Assembly (NCBI GenBank): GCA_018136815.1
Contig: CM030935.1
Span: forward strand, 3,484,299 to 3,548,298
DNA from: Isochrysis galbana
Lineage: Eukaryota > Haptophyta > Isochrysidales > Isochrysidaceae
Direction: 5' to 3'
Length of the DNA: 64,000 bases
Positions 62,634 to 64,000 of the stretch are shown piece by piece. Made by a program: the position numbers and the translations under genes. Below the pieces are notes generated by a model that was not told where the DNA came from, ran no database searches, and worked only from the letters and a program-made list of their open reading frames with translations. Numbering within the stretch: position 1 is the stretch's first letter; the number at the start of each line of letters is the position of its first letter.

Positions 62634-63652
62634 GCCGTGCATGTATTATAACCATAGTTCAATTAATAGTTGTGTGGATATTTCCTCGCATATTTGGGGC
62701 CGTGGCTGGGATATTTCTTGGATATTTTGGATGGATATTTGGGCAAAAATTTGTGGATATTCTGGCCTACCACTAAGTCTTAGCAACCTTGGCGGTCTTG
62801 GTGGACTTGGAAGTAGTCGCCGGCGGCGTCACGGCCTCGCCGAAGTTGCTACAAAAAGCTCGAGGGCTCAGAGCCACACAAACTAACCCAAACGGGGCGA
62901 AAACTAACCACACCTGGACGGACGGCCAGGCGTCGGCACCAGGGCAACTCAGCCACGCGCAGACATGCGACAGAGGGGAGGCCGACACAACGAGGGCAGA
63001 TCTCGTTGGGCAGCTATGACCGATAGACGAGAGAAGACCACAGACGGTCATGGAACATTCGATGACATCGAGAGAAGGTAAGAGAAGAGGGCCGGAGGAG
63101 CATCTCAAGATGCGGAAAGACTTTGTAGGGGTTCGGGTAATAAAACCTCTGACGACATCTAAAGTAATGTTTCACGCAATGCTTCCCGCCTAGAAATAGC
63201 GTAGATAATATCACGATGATAAATATGAAGATGACTCCTTTATTATTTGAAATCAACCCGCGCGGCCGACCCCCTCGTCCCGTGACAAGCAGCAACCCGT
63301 CTGCAACAATTGGACATTGGACCCATAATAGGCATTTGCATCTAGGGACACATTCTTGGGGGTGGTAAAGGTTTGGGGTAGAATTGTATAAGGTGTAGAA
63401 AATGGCAATGGGGGGGTAAAACAAAGGGAACCTCAAGTTGCACCCTCTGCTCCTTTCTTTCGCGGGGCGCGAGTAGGACGGTGGGATATATATATCGTCG
63501 CTCCATCCAGTGCGAAAAAGGCACGACATGCATCCTTCGCCGACCCAAGAGGCGCCTACCTGTCCTTGCCCGAATTTATACCAAGAACGAGCGGTGCGAG
63601 GGGGACGACCCGCATCGCGTTGTTTCGCACCAAACGTTGGCGACTAAAAAAA
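62634..63652. other. No gene seen
   Basis: AT-richer sequence with short unrecognised frames on both strands. Nothing to annotate. Confidence 0.4.
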
Positions 63653-64000
63653 ATGGACATACGGGTAAACATGCCGTCTAAACCTAAACGACTTTTGATT
63701 GCCCTCGCGGTGGTCGTCGCCACCATAGTCGTCGTCACCGTCGTGGCGTTGATACTCACGAAGAAGCAGCCAGACAGATGTAAGGATGTGGATGGAGAGT
63801 GTGCAAACGATGGAGACTGTTGTCACGATCTCGTGTGTTCCGACCAAAAGTCAAAAGGGATGCCGTACGGTCCCACCGTGTATCGAGAAAAGGGGGGGGG
63901 TGCAGTTATGGCGACGAGTGCTGTGAAGGACTTGAGTGCAATGACGATGGAGTGTGTGACACGCCATGCCGCGAGCCAGGGTCGGTGTGCCAAAATAACT
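63653..64000 (+). CDS. Cysteine-rich, membrane-anchored (type II) protein, 3' partial and broken
   Basis: From the ATG at 63653: a short basic cytoplasmic end (KPKRLL), a single hydrophobic helix (about residues 15-37, Val/Ala/Thr-rich), then a region with C-x6-C-x5-CC-x4-C spacing (ECANDGDCCHDLVC). A second cysteine block with the same spacing (CSYGDECCEGLEC) lies at 63901-63960 in another frame. The change of frame happens in two places: around 63853-63860 (aaaaggga) and in the G9 run at 63892-63900. Either the copy is decayed or the runs carry assembly errors. The spacing resembles cystine-knot (knottin-like) modules, which occur in many secreted proteins, inhibitors and toxins alike; no function is implied. 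The gene continues beyond the window. Confidence 0.5.
   Translation, partial: MDIRVNMPSKPKRLLIALAVVVATIVVVTVVALILTKKQPDRCKDVDGECANDGDCCHDLVCSDQKSKGMPYGPTVYREKGGGAVMATSAVKDLSAMTMECVTRHAASQGRCAKIT

Overview
The window is nuclear DNA from a GC-rich eukaryotic alga. The gene set includes an Alb3-type thylakoid insertase, a lumen protein with a signal peptide, transit region and twin-arginine signal in series, an SF3B1 splicing factor, a tubulin-tyrosine-ligase-like protein, a sirtuin and an RCC1-repeat protein. Genes have few to moderate numbers of short GT-AG introns (one GC-AG), and none sit in operons. The layered targeting signal points to a complex (secondary) plastid, as in haptophytes or stramenopile algae; I cannot name the species. 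Two 100-base runs of N (17501-17600, 57595-57694) are scaffold gaps of probably arbitrary length.

Layout: 1-616 end of an Alb3 gene (+); 1366-3323 a broken Ty1/copia element (-); 4833-9077 SF3B1 (-); 9.1-12.8 kb purine/pyrimidine satellites; 12817-13790 a lumenal EF-hand protein (-); 14-17 kb repeats and a tRNA-like SINE; 17123-17500 end of a Q/P-rich protein (-); 17997-18954 a family 2 glycosyltransferase (+); 19.7-21.6 kb repeats around an AT-rich orphan ORF; 22283-24857 an eight-exon sirtuin (-); 25-27 kb a terminal-inverted-repeat element; 27366-28256 a peroxiredoxin-like protein (+); 31110-33275 a MATE transporter (-), divergent from a 2-oxoglutarate dioxygenase at 33831-34586 (+); 35-43 kb mostly repeats, minisatellites, a large foldback satellite and a two-exon secreted protein (37368-38267, -); 44053-46377 an RCC1 protein (+); 47-50.6 kb repeats and a broken gag-like ORF; 50903-54093 a TTLL12-like protein (+); 55991-57466 a C2-domain protein (+) and 57695-58201 a sulfotransferase (-), both running into a gap; 59533-60913 a NEIL3/Nei-like DNA glycosylase with a SAP domain (+); 61-63.6 kb repeats and an acetyltransferase fragment; 63653-64000 the start of a cysteine-rich membrane-anchored protein (+).

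The genes are mostly unrelated housekeeping genes separated by a dense layer of small non-autonomous repeats. At least eight repeat families recur within these 64 kb. Several short, relatively AT-rich ORFs of unknown function are embedded in them, and two of these are diverged copies of one family. Many genes are preceded by strand-biased polypurine/polypyrimidine blocks. Exon boundaries given here were derived by eye from reading frame and splice consensus.
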